From Tubiluchus corallicola (lineage: Eukaryota > Priapulida > Priapulimorpha > Priapulimorphida > Tubiluchidae): a DNA stretch of 64,000 nt. The stretch's first letter is position 1. Each line of letters starts with the position of its first letter. The DNA lies in NCBI GenBank assembly GCA_030141605.1, contig JAQGDQ010000062.1, positions 67,501 through 131,500 on the forward strand, in the 5' to 3' direction. Position numbers and translations under genes: made by a program. Shown here piece after piece: positions 24,690-37,485 of the stretch. Under the pieces are notes generated by a model, which ran no database searches, was not told the DNA's origin, and saw only the letters and a program-made list of their open reading frames with translations.

Positions 24690-25260
24690 GCACAATAAGT
24701 CACAATAGCATTGAAGCAAGGTCACGAAACAGTCTAGCAAAACGGTGCAGAATTACTCAGTCTGGTTAAAAGTTATGAAACAGTGCACATTGCTAGAACC
24801 CGTCAATGTGTTTAACTTGGATATGGAGCCAATGTAAAATCATCCAACGTGGCCGACATTTTCAAGATTGGCGGCTGTTGTAAACTTATAAAACCATATC
24901 TTTGCTGTTAGAGCAGACATAATGATGATTTCGGTGTCTAAATAGAGGTTTTCAAAGTCAAGGAATCCATATATGATGCTTAAAAAGACCTATGTATGAG
25001 ATCGCCTAATTTCAAGATGGCTGCCAAGATAACTGCAGCCGCTCGTGTAAAATATTTGTTCTGTTGTACATTATAAAACGCATAGGATGATTGTAGCATA
25101 GATTGTAGCATCTAGACATTGACTTTAAAGTAGGATGCTAGAGACATTAGGATCTAGTATCCAACATAGCCATTATTTTCAAGATGGAATACAAAATGGC
25201 TATCGCTAGCTTAGACCACATCTTAGCTTTTGGTTTCTAAAATACATTGCACAATATAAC
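24690..25260. repeat. Dispersed repeat family R3 (ATGGC-rich), block 2
   Basis: Shares GTTATGAAAC, GCTAGAACCC and GGCCGACATTTTCAAGAT with 16490-16640. It then shows two more internal degenerate copies of the TTTCAAGATGG ... AAGAT/AAAATGGC motif near 25015 and 25180, suggesting an internally repeated element. Confidence 0.55.
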
Positions 25261-27953
25261 CTGATCAGAAAAGTTGGACCCTGGACTAGAAAGGTAGACA
25301 AGGCCTGTAAGATGGGTTAAGCAGAAAAGACAAACTTATGAAAAAGTAAAACAGTTTATGGTGTGTTATTAGAAGGAAGAGATTCAATAAAAACTAGGTA
25401 AACTAATAGTTGGTGTAAAACAGAAAATAAGCCCAAAATGTATTTTTGGTGAGCAAATAATGGCATATGTTAAGTCTACGTAAGGACGGATGTGGCGAGA
25501 AAGTAAAATGTTATGAGAAGAAAACCTAGCATTTTAAGAAAATTGTTAGAATTGTTAGAAAACGTTTCAATGAAACAACATAATATGTTGGTATTGTTTG
25601 AGAAGAAAATAGTTTTAGCGTTGAATCGAAAAGACCAGCTACCTTCACATGACTGATAGTGCCACTTAAGGTTTTTGAATTCTGATGTTATCAACTTGTT
25701 CTTTAAGAAGAGTTCAGTCACGTCACGGTTCTCCTAAAAAGAATTTATCGCATAAATTGTATGATATACGCCAATTGTTTTAGAAGTCACAAGGGTTATT
25801 TATTTATTAAATACGTAGTCTTTTTTAAAAACATATTAAAAATATTTACAAGAAAGTATAAAAGTAAAACGTACGTATATACAGTATGTAATAAAATTTT
25901 ACAAGTAAAAATGGCTAGTTAAAAGATTACGGTTAAAGCACAAAGAGTCAAGGCTACGTATATATTCAGGTGCTTATTAAAAAGATAAATGATTATTAAG
26001 GTTTACATCTTTTAAACGCTTTTTAAAAGTTTGCTACTCTGAGTACAGAACAGGGCGGCACCGCCGACAAAGTTAGGTAGCTGATTTTAATTAATCTGCT
26101 TGGGAAAAAGTTTTTAAAACAATCAAGTCAGAAGTGGGTGGGCTGTAACTTCGAGCGGTGAGCCCTGGTTACATTAGATAAGGGTGTTTTTTTTAAAATA
26201 CAGTGTATCCATGTAACATAGAATAACACATTGTCAGATCACAGTGTATTCAATGGAGCTCAAGTGGCGCAAGATTTAGTTTTGATAGAAATGCTAATCG
26301 GTCAGGGTAAGACATGCTGCTAAGATTGCACCTAGCAAATAGCCTGTGAGTGAAATGCTACTGAACATGTTTAACCAAATGATGGTTGTTATAGGCACTA
26401 CTGAGGACAGATGTTATTGTATTTGATTACCAGTCTATTATATTTTAAACAGAGAGCTGAATCGAAAGTCTCAAGACAAGGGGCACATGGAATGTCAAGG
26501 TTTTTTTAATTTTGCCTTGTCATTATTGGAAGCTTGTTTCACCGAATTTTGAGACGTTTTGAGCAATAATATTTAACTTCGTGTAATAGTTGCATGAGTG
26601 TCTTCGGGAAATAGTGGGAAATTTTCTGACGTCTGTTAACTTAAATGTTGGGTTTTCACCCCATAACATTTTATTTTCTCATTTTGTTACTAAAATTTTA
26701 ACAGTCTACATGCCGTACTCAACAAAATACGTGCTGAGCTCATCTCCTGCCTGATACCTGTAGTTTTTCGTTAATCACTGTCTTCAGATAACACAATCTC
26801 TTGATAGCAAAAACTATTTGATTTTTTTTATCTTTTCAGTTTAGTATAACACCACAAACGGTTTCCTAATATTTTCCTAAATTAATTAGCAGGGGCTTTC
26901 TGCTAGCTAGGAGTTCCTGTTGGAGTTGCTCGCATCTCTCTTCCTTTGCTATGAGCAGAAAATGCGTTGGCTAAGTCTCGTGACTTGAACGTTAATTAAA
27001 AGCACTATACTGTTGCGCAAATTCTTCATGGGCAAAGGCTAAATTAAAGCATAGAGCAATATTGTTTACTTAGGAGCCTGCGCAACCAGAGTTTATTAGT
27101 ATAGTTACTACAGGACTGAGTGTACTATCAACAAAGTCATTCTGACAATACCTGCATATCCAATATTATTTCAAAGCCAGGCTTCCCAAAATTACAGACA
27201 CGTACTGGGAGATATATATTTTTATTTGATTATTCCAAGCAGTATTTATGTCAACACAACAGCGAATATTATATTTAAGTAACAATAATTAGGCCTGTGA
27301 AGTATAGATAAAATGAAAAATATGCACAACTGCGTATATGAATAAAAGGACAGGCACGTGTTACCTTATAACTTGGCATATCTGTTCAAATTGTGCTGCA
27401 GTAAAATCAGATTTTTTATAACAAAATTATCGTTACATCTGTTATATGATGTTTGTTATTCTTGTTTACTATTCTGGCACAAAATGTACGGGTGCATCAT
27501 TTATGATAAGGAGGCTAAATTGAAAATGAGACGGCGCCAATGGTCTGATATTAAGTCATTTAATTCTGACTTACTACTTACTAATGCATACTAATAATTT
27601 AATAATGCTTACTAATTCTGACTTATAACCATATAAAATTATTTGGTATAGCTGGCATAGACGTCTAGAATAGATATTGATTAAGTGTTGCAGTGCGCTA
27701 CTGGTATAGTTGCTAGCAAGCAAACGTCACCAACAAGCTTCAAAAAGTATATGGAAATGTTTGTTGTTTTCTATTAATTTATTTTCAAATGTAATAACAT
27801 TGGATTAATGCGTCTTCCTTGACTGATTTTTCTTCCAGAAATCGAAAACACAAAACCTGACGATTCCTAACAATTAATTCTTGGTAGGTATAATAGAAGT
27901 GTTACGATGTAATAGTTTTACTGCAGAGTTTTGTGTCTAATTAAAAACATATA

Positions 27954-27956
<3 letters not shown>

Positions 27957-28038
<82 letters not shown>
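27957..28038 (+). repeat. (GT)n microsatellite
   Basis: An uninterrupted GT dinucleotide array of ~82 bp. Confidence 0.98.
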
Positions 28039-28044
<6 letters not shown>

Positions 28045-29112
28045 GACTAGTTCCACAGCATGCATACTTGCACTTTTCATAAATATGTAGTAGAAGTAGT
28101 AGAAGATATATTCTTTATTTTGCCTTTTTAAAAACATTGACCATCAGAATAAGGAAGACAGACATGACGTGGAAGTTGGCCTTTATTAAAATGTTTTGTT
28201 TAGTTTTTGTTTTAAATATAGTTTATTACTGAACATATACAGTGTTGCTACAGTACTGCAGTACAGACCTAGTCTTTATCAAGAGAAAAAAGAGAAAATG
28301 CACTATAGAAATGATTTTAAATAATAAAAACGCTAGAAATAAAGCATAAAAAGATTGGATGAAGAAAATCTAATTTAAAGATTAGCATTTAAAAAAATCG
28401 ACGCAAAATCATTGAGAGAAGCTCGATATCGTAATTTACAAAAGCAGATTTATTATTTACAGGTTGTAGAGATTGCATGAAATCTGTGTACAAGAAGACC
28501 AAGACAAATAGTAATCATTTACAGCTATTATCAGCATGCGCATTGCAAATGTCTTTATTATCCCTATATGCCTGACAAAATTAATGACTTGCACCAATTT
28601 TAATTGGAATCGGGTTAAGTATTTACACAATCGTGCATTATGTAGCTGCTCGTCTCCAGTTCCAGATTGATTTTTATGCTCTTATTTTACTTGCATTTTA
28701 TTATACTTGAGAATACACATAACACACCTTCAATAAAAGCTGATAGGATACGTATTGCAACACTTCAAAAAAATTAACAGTTTTTTTACCTAATTTTTTT
28801 ACATTTTTTTATAATTATAATTTTTGTCACGTAGCCCAGCTTGTTCACATAGTACTAAACTCAATAAATGGTCATAAACGATTTCGTTTAGACAGATAAA
28901 CCGAAAAAATTCTTACAAAACTAGCTCAAATTGGAAGTTCCAAATTTGGTCACTGAATTAATAAAGCTGTCGCGTCATAGATGGCGCACTTTACCAATGC
29001 AATAACACCGACGATGACGACCAGCCAAGTTTTATTGGAATCCTAAAACAGCAACAGCGGAGATAGTAACTGATTATAAATTTAATAAAATAATGGTGAT
29101 GATGATGCTATA

Positions 29113-29113
<1 letters not shown>

Positions 29114-29195
<82 letters not shown>
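29114..29195 (+). repeat. (TAA)n microsatellite
   Basis: A pure TAA trinucleotide array, ~82 bp. Confidence 0.97.
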
Positions 29196-29198
<3 letters not shown>

Positions 29199-31589
29199 CT
29201 TAAATAAATGAGTGGCTACAATTCTACTAAACACGGATAATAAATGTTATTACATTATATAGGCACATGCCATTTCTACGTTTTCTATATTTTCTACGAT
29301 TCCAAAAAAGTCGTGTATCTTTAGGCCTACATAAAGATGACCTAACTTATTTCAATACACAATTTTAGGCGTACGTCATTCGAGTTATGTACGCTTATTT
29401 TAGTGTTTGCGAAAAATATAGATTAGGAGATATAGTGCTGCTTCTAAAAATGACACTATACTAATGTGACTTCCGGTTAAACGGATTTCATAAAAATAGA
29501 TTATTATGCCAAGATCTTAATCAGTATGGTCATATTTACAGCATTTTCAATATTCGTTCTCTGAAATGAGCTTTATTACAAGCTTATAGTACACTGAACC
29601 ACTAAACTAATTCCACGTACTTACCAAGTCTTCCTGTACTTTCCACACCCACTGAAATAAAAAACACAGTGCAATTCCACAACTGAAATAGGCTACCCAT
29701 GTAATTATATGAGCAACATATCTGAAGCAAACCATGAAAGTAATTATTATAATACTGTTAGTAGCTTTTCCCGTTCTGTCGTCATCACCTTCATCCTCTT
29801 CACTGTTGTTACTAACATCATTATTATTATAATCACTACTGTTGTCAAAAACCATCCTCGCCATCATAGTCGCCACTACTAATGCCACTGCCACCGTGCC
29901 GCCACTATCGCTCCATTCCCACAACCACCGCCACCACAAGCTCGACACTAGAACCTCCAACATCATCACCATCACCGATCGTTCATCATCAGCATCATCA
30001 CAAATTACCATAATCGTTGTCATCACAGTTGTTATTTTTGTGTTAGTTTTAAATTTCTCTGCGGCCATTTTTATATTTATAACAATAGGTATAGGCCTAT
30101 TATAAATGAGTAAAGAAGTAGGTTATTCGCTAGCCTCATTTCACTATTCAATAACTTGACAGGAATATTAATTGTGGTAATGTGAATATGAAGATCAGCT
30201 ACGTTTGGCAAAACCATATAGGCCTACACCATGTGGAAAATAGACCAGTGCAGATGATTAAAGGAAAAGAGGATGATATTTCATATACTATCCCACTTTC
30301 AAGTACGGTAAAATGTATACGTCTTAGCCGCCAATAATAATGCAAAAGGGTTTCTGATAATTAAATAATAGATTAAAATCTTAATTAACGGTGGACGAGC
30401 CCAACTGTTGATGACATCACAAACGAACATAATTTTCAACAGCAAAAACATTCCATCAGCTTGTTGCACGTATTTGCAAAGCAAAAATTGAAGTACAGCA
30501 CTACTGTAAGAGATTCAGTGTGTTGTACTAAAACATGGCAAGTTTTAAGATAAAAATTCAAATTTCAAATTTAACGCGGTGCAGTACGTCACAAATAAAA
30601 AACTTTGAACTGGGAGGTACAGCGCCTGTCTTTTGTGCAACGTATTTCCAAAATGCAGGCTGTAGTGCTCGTCTAATTAGCGAATGGCGAAATGTATGTA
30701 GTAGCGAAGGACTAGTGGCAGGAATGCGAACTTGCGTTTGTGTGGTAATAATTCTTTCACGGAAGCCATTTTTTGAAAAAAATAGTATGTTTTTATTGAA
30801 TATTTTTAAAGAGTAGATTGTTTTGACCTACAATTTAAGATTGGGTCCGGTTTTCCTTTAAGACATTGGATGACGAAAACAGGCGATACTTTGGCAAAAA
30901 AATGTCTATATACGTACCACAGTAGAGAAGACTGTAGCTGTAACTGAAATTAAAAAAACAAATTAGACTAAACTGTTACGTTTATAAACACAAAACATTC
31001 AAATATTAATTGGTCCGAATTAAAATTACTATGATTTAAAAATTGTGACTTTTATTAAGCTCATACGTCTAGTTTCCCATATACATGTACTACAGCTAAA
31101 TTGACGAAACTCGTACGTGCATTTATGGACATTAAGGTGTAGGTAATTAAGAAAATGGAAATCTCAGTCTTGCTCAAACCAGTTGAACAGTTAAAAGCTT
31201 CCAATCACTCAACCTATAACGCGCATGACACACCCAGCTAAAGTCATAATAAAACAAAAATTGTCGCTCTGTGTCTGCAGTTAGTTCAGCTGTTAAGGCG
31301 TCAGTTAAAAATGGCATTTCCTTTCATTAATAGTGCTTATTTTACTACAGATGATTAATAATGTCTTTTTTCACAACTTTACTCAGTAATATTGGTGCAA
31401 GAATAAGCAAGTGTCAAATTGTAAAACATCAAAACGTGAATGCATACCGACTAGTTCGTGTGGCCAGGAGAGTAGTTGAGAGGTCACGGGTATTCGGTCA
31501 AACATCGCATTTTAAATAGTGAAGTAAACTCAGGTTCCGCCACAACTACTAACTTAAATTTGTATGGCTGGCAGTGGCAACAAGATGTA

Positions 31590-32095
31590 GAATATATTCT
31601 TTCTGATTGTAGGTGTTGAATTTATTGTTCCAAGCCTATTATTCTTAGCTTTAATTATCAAATATATTGTTCCCGAATGCATTATTTCTGCCACGCCTAT
31701 CATCTTTTTAGCCACACCTGTTGAAGATGTCTGTGCTGTACCTGCCCTTTCTGTCACACTTGGCTTTCTTTCCCACCCACAAATGCTATAGTAAACAATA
31801 GGCACGGAAACATAGAATCTATATGTACTGTCAGGAACAAAAATTTTTGGCAACTTACAATTGGAACAAAAGGCTCAGAAACAATAAAATACTTACAGAT
31901 GGAAAAACAATATGATCAAAAAACGTAAATCTTAGAGCTAGTTTAATTTGCAGCCGTGAACAATATAACAATTATTCGGAAACAATAGTTTCATCTGTCG
32001 ACATTTACAGTCGGGAACAATTTTAGGTTTAAAAACAATACTTTCAACACATAGCTGAAACAATAAATTCTATATCACATTGTTCCGAGGATCCT
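31590..32095. repeat. Degenerate inverted repeat
   Basis: The left part has GAATTTATTGTTCCAAGC and ATATTGTTCCCGAATGC. The reverse complement of the right part has GAATTTATTGTTTCAGC and AAATTGTTCCCGACTG in the same order. Arms are ~110-130 bp, diverged, ~240 bp apart. No ORF. Probably a decayed foldback element. Confidence 0.4.
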
Positions 32096-35000
32096 TTACG
32101 CCTACTGTGCTTTGTTGTCAATGATTTTGACGTATGCCGATGGCGAAAACATGCACCAGTAATAATTAATACAGTAATAATTATCTTCGTTTTGCTCATG
32201 GTTTTTCAGCTTTCACTGTTTTTTTCTCAATTCAGAATTTGCAATTTTCACAGTATCAGGTGACAATACTTACTTAATATATTGCCTGTGAGCGCCAGAG
32301 CAACTATGTCAGTTGAGATTGCTTTAATCAATGTGAGGACTACTGAGGCCTGCGAAATAAAGTGCTTATAAATGATATGTTGTACAATACCGTTAACATA
32401 CTTTGAATCGATTAAAAAAGGTTGTAAGTATAGGCCCCTACATGATACAAACAAGCATGGAATAATTCATTTTATGAACTGGCACAAAATAAAAAAAAAC
32501 AGAGCATTTTTTAGAGAATGTAATGTCTTAAGTTATTGGGTTCAGTTATTCAAAGTTGTTGGTTAGGTCTGTTGTCACAATGGACTTCTGGGCCTAGCTG
32601 GTTAGGCTAGTTATCATTGCTAACCTGGAACAAGCTCTTAAATAGGCATATAATCCCATGCCCTATACATCTAGGTCTAATTCAAAATCAGGTCCATGCA
32701 GTTAGGTCCATTAAATTTAAATTCTTTACTGGCTTGGAAGATACAACAATAGAATTAAGTGATGTTGATAACAAAAATGACAATGTATTATACAGTACTA
32801 TCGTCTACGTCGACCGTACCAAAATAAATGCACTTGTGATGAATACGAATATCTTCTCTGAAACGACCTATAAAAATAACGAAACAACATTACTATGGCT
32901 ACTTTTAATCTCAAACCACAATTGTGGGTATTAAAATGAATGACCCTCACAAGCTTATTCTTTTAGATCTTTTTAACACCTTTAAGTACGTGCTATGACA
33001 AATTGACAATGCTACGAAAAGTCTAAATATCGGACCTGGACCTACCATGTCTAAAGGATAATAATGTAGAGGAGTGAATTCAGGTATGTAGGGTATACAT
33101 AAAGTGTTGTTGTGTGTGTGTGGGAGGGGGGGGGGTTACAAAAACGACAAATAATCTTGCAGAATAATTTATTACAAAACAGCTTGCAACGATATTGTGT
33201 GAGAATGGTGTGTTGCGCAGCCTGAAGGGTGTAAGATCGAAGCAGCGACTTGAAAGATCTGGGATTATTTTTTTTATTTTTGAGCTGAAGTGAATGTCGT
33301 GGAAGTTCACCAGACCTTAACCCCAAAACACATTGAAAGATCCTGAAATGTCCTGGATCCTTATTCCTGAAATACAAAGTGGACGCTCCAAGGACATGCT
33401 ACTGATCAGTATTCAGGAGTCAAACGTCTGAAACATCTCCAATCATTTCGTTCAAGAATGTAGACTGTGCGAGACGCTCGAGGCTTACAAACTAATAGAT
33501 TCGCAAATATTACAGCAATACTTTGATGTAAAAATGTTTCCTGAACTTTTTACTCGGTGCTTTTGTACTCCTCCAGCAAAAGATTATGTACAACCCTGTA
33601 CACTACTTTTACTGTTTTCTTATTATACATGCATTAATTAAGCAGTTATATGAAGGCAAGACAATAGGGTAACGTAAACAAGAATAAACTAACAGGTTAA
33701 CAAACGGTTTCTTAGGAAATTTCTGTGGTTCATTATAGAACTTGAAAAAGACAAAAATAAGCGAACTTCAACCCATTAGGTGTTATTACAAAATTTATGC
33801 CTAAGAATTAATCTTTCCCCGCCCTTTTTACCTTTAGTTATATTTGAATGTAAGTTACCTTTTTATTCACTGCATAGTTGTCATCGCTTGCCATATTGAC
33901 TTCGTGCAAATACACATCCCAATGCGAACACACGAAAACTGCGCGAGTTGTAACAAACGACATTGGTTTGCGTTGCGGGCCAACATTCACGAACTTTGGT
34001 CAATTGTACTACTACAGGCCTGCTGTGTATTACTATTATAATTAGTCGGTTAGTGGCTTTCTCAGTTGCAGCCAGACATTCATAAACATTTACTGAAATG
34101 CCCATTTAAATTAAAGCAATTCAAGTTTTGCAAAGGAAATCGACGAAATGGGATTTAGACTTTTCTTGATCTGTGTAGGTACTATAGGTTAGCATAAAAA
34201 CAGTGATAACAAACTTTTCTAACCATTCATCTTTCCCAATTCTTTACAGCAAATTGTATAGATGGCCTCTCCTTCCTGGCGGTAATATTTAATTAGTATC
34301 AGAGCTAGAATTAAGTGAACTACAAAACTTGACCGAAAAATTATACGTGACAACGTGACCCACATACATCAAGACCCTGACACCCTATTTTATCGTGAGC
34401 TTCATGCTGTAAGCAACAACAGTGACTAGTTTTTTCTGCTCTTATAAATTTAGGTCTATAATTTGACTATTTATAAATTTTGTGGGCAGCAAATCGCCAA
34501 AAAAATTAATAGGGCTTAATAGATCGAGCGGAATCGCTGAGTAATCATGAAGAGTGTGCGTTTATGGGACTGACGTTAAGCTTGACAGACCTCGATCTTG
34601 TTAGCAAATGGATGGGTGATTGACTGTTTGCCAAAAAACCTGTTTTTGAGCTGTTTCATCTGTTATGCTGCTTTTTGGTGTTTCTTTCAATGGAGGCAGT
34701 GATGTGATTCAATTAATATGATTTCTTTCATATCCGGTAGTTAAGACGCCCTGCAGTTCAGTTCTTCATCTTATAGTCCTGATAATGATCAACATCAAGG
34801 AGGGCCTGCCGTTGGGCCAAATAATATAAAAAACAACGCTTCAAGGAGCAGTGATTATAAATAGCAAAATGTACCTACATTTTAAAAAGTAACATTGATA
34901 AACTTGATAAACTCGATTTTTTTGAGCAAACCTATCGAAACATAAAAGAATTTATTTCACTCGAGTACATTTTTCACGAACTATGATCCACTCTAAGGCC

Positions 35001-36692
35001 CAGTTGGATTTCAATAAGAACTGGTAGTCTGAAACTGAATTTACAGTTTTTACTGGGAGCTTCTTACAAGTAGACTTACAAGTTTTACTTGCTTGGGAGC
35101 CACAGATACATACCGTTTAACTTTTGTCGGAGTTTTGTCCTTGTAGTTTTTACCTCATAAGAAAAATTATCAGCTTTGTATATAGCTTATGAAATTTTCA
35201 GCTTTCATACAACTTGCGTAAGATGTATTTTAAACCTCCTTTGCAGATCTGCATTCTGCAGAACCATAACACAAAATAGATGTTTTTTCGAATCACTTAA
35301 ATCTATTTATGAAACTAATGTTGGCTGATCTGACCTCTTTTTAGAGGTAGCAAAAGAAGACCGGCTTCGCCATTTCCTTATAAGTTTGCAGGCTCACTTT
35401 CTTTATAACCAGCTAAAATTTTCTTTCTTTGAGCAAAGCACATTTCACTCAAGATTATTAGAGTGCTGGTCACAGGTAATAGTGGCGTAACGGAACGTAG
35501 CCTAGTTATTACCAAGAATAATCCTACAGGGTGAGTTGTCGTTTCTGGCCAAGTCAGGCAACCCATCTTCCCTCAACGAGAGAAACAGTTGAGGCAATCA
35601 GCAATACGGTTGATGAGACCGGACGAAAGTAGTTTTCCCGACGACCCCATCCATTTACAACCAAGCTGGCGGGGCTGCTGAAGTTCAGTAAATAAGCTTA
35701 CTTGCGCTGTGATTCCACACAACTATTTCCTTAGTTATAAAAACCGCAGCTCCAAATAGACTAAAACGCTAAGTAAAGTGTCGTGTTTTTACCTAGTGGT
35801 TACGTATGTTTGTTGTGCGTGACGTTACATCACAATCTTTTTGCACTTAAAAACACGCTTAAAAAGTATAATATTATAGTAATACTAATGGATTAATATT
35901 ATTAACGGAATCGTAGATAACTAACACTGTAAAAACGGAAACAGCGCAGTATTGATGACAAAAACCCTTTCGAAAAAAATCTTTATCTGCGCAGCTTTTA
36001 TATCTTCTCTTTCCGTTTTACCTTCTGCTCAGTCCTGTACAAGTTTACCTTCTTGGCTTCAGCCGATATATCAATATCTGCTGAACATTTGTTTTAAAAC
36101 TTAATTGTTTTACTTTGTTGTAGTAACAGCTTCTTCGTAAAATATGTTACAATGGTGTATTTATGGCATTCTGGAAATAAACTAAACGAAACTAAAAAAA
36201 ACTAGAGGAAGTTTTGTTTAAAATAAGTTAAGTGAGCTTCTTCATTGCAGTTAACATATTTCATGTTATACATGTAACATAAATAATGTGACTAGGTCTC
36301 TTATAAATTGGAATCTATGAAACAAAAATTGGATTTAATGAATGAACAGTCTTAACTTTTACTTAGTTAATGTTTGTTGCTTTAGTGCATCGTACAAAGG
36401 CGTACATGTGTTCAATACACAGTGTTAAAATATAGGTATGTAAAAATGTGTTATTTTCTTAAAAATAAATTCCCTGCAATTTTGTTAGCAGTGCTACCTC
36501 CTGCAATAGTTCTTGTAAGTACTGATACTAATAAAAGACACTCAATTGTTTTTGTCAAATCAAAAGTCTCAATGCTTTATATTTATAATGCAGTAATAAT
36601 ATTAAAGGTCATTTGTTATTAGAGTGTTTCAGCAATTTTCAATATTATAGTAGGAAAATGCAAAAAATAACTGTCTACAAAAACTTATAATA

Positions 36693-37170
36693 CAGTGGCC
36701 GCCGCTTATTATGGACACGGTTATTGTGGACAGCCGGTTATTGTGGACAACTCGCGAGGGACGGAATTTTCCCCTAATAAAATCCGCCGGTTAATATGGA
36801 CAACCGCCGCTTAATATGGACAGCGAACATTCTTGGCACGTGAACCAGCCGTGCGTGATTGAAAAGAGCTTCCCGCTCTGCTGCCTGTGTGAGTCATTGC
36901 ATCAGTCAGTTCGTCGTTTGCCGTGGCCTTGAGAGCGTCGAAACTGTGATAACTTCCTTCCGTTCAAGGTTGAGAGAAAAGTTTCCTGCCAAACAAACTC
37001 GTCTGACTTCTTTTTTTCAATAAAACAGGAGACGAGTTGATACAGACAGTTTTTTGCCTTTTTTAATGAAGGGGAAAGGTCTTCATGGGTCACTTCGCTT
37101 AATATGGACAGCCGCTTAATATGGACATACACTGCTGGCCCGGGGTGTCCACAATAAGCGGCGGCCACTG
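36693..37170. mobile_element. Pogo/Tigger-type MITE, 478 bp
   Basis: Terminal inverted repeats of ~26 bp begin CAGTGGCCGCCGCTTATTAT on the left, and the right end read in reverse complement begins CAGTGGCCGCCGCTTATTGT; they differ at one base in 26. A TA target duplication flanks it (36691-36692 and 37171-37172). Subterminal copies of CTTAATATGGACA and TTATTGTGGACA recur several times. The CAGT... termini and TA target fit the pogo/Tigger branch of Tc1/mariner. No transposase remains. It lies ~315 bp beyond the stop codon of PPM1K. Confidence 0.85.
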
Positions 37171-37485
37171 TACAGGAATTATAAGTTCAAAGTGATAAAT
37201 AGTAAGAAATAAAACATGTTTCTTTTAAACAATTTCAAACATTCAGACTACAATCTTTATGGTTGCAATAAGTTAAAAAAATTACATCTACTGAATATCT
37301 AACATCATTATTTTGACTCTCATCGAATGCAAGATGGGAAAAATTTGTCAGTGGTGCTAAAGACCTGTCAAAAAATGTCAAATTTTGGAATTATTGTTAG
37401 TTAGATGCTTACATTCAAAATGCCAAAAACAATAACGAGGACTATAACCAGGTATAATCAATGCTTCAATGAATTTAAAGCAACA

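Larger units (their letters stand above)
24241..36692. other. Gene-poor intergenic region
   Basis: About 12.4 kb in which I find no ORF with a recognisable domain and no chain of exon-like ORFs. It contains repeat block R3 (24690-25260), two microsatellites (27957-28038, 29114-29195), a simple-sequence ORF region (29600-30070) and an inverted-repeat-like block (31590-32095). The region 32100-36690 shows nothing I can name. Confidence 0.6.

Noticed and set aside
27937-28137. Thr-His repeat ORF
   Set aside because: Translation of a (GT)n microsatellite on the minus strand.
29607-30068. 153-codon ORF on minus and an overlapping 87-codon ORF on plus
   Set aside because: The region is degenerate trinucleotide-rich (ATC/CCA/TTA) sequence; both strands are open for compositional reasons, and no domain is seen.
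36902-37168. 88-codon ORF on minus
   Set aside because: Starts within the TIR of the Tigger-type MITE and has no transposase or other recognisable motif.
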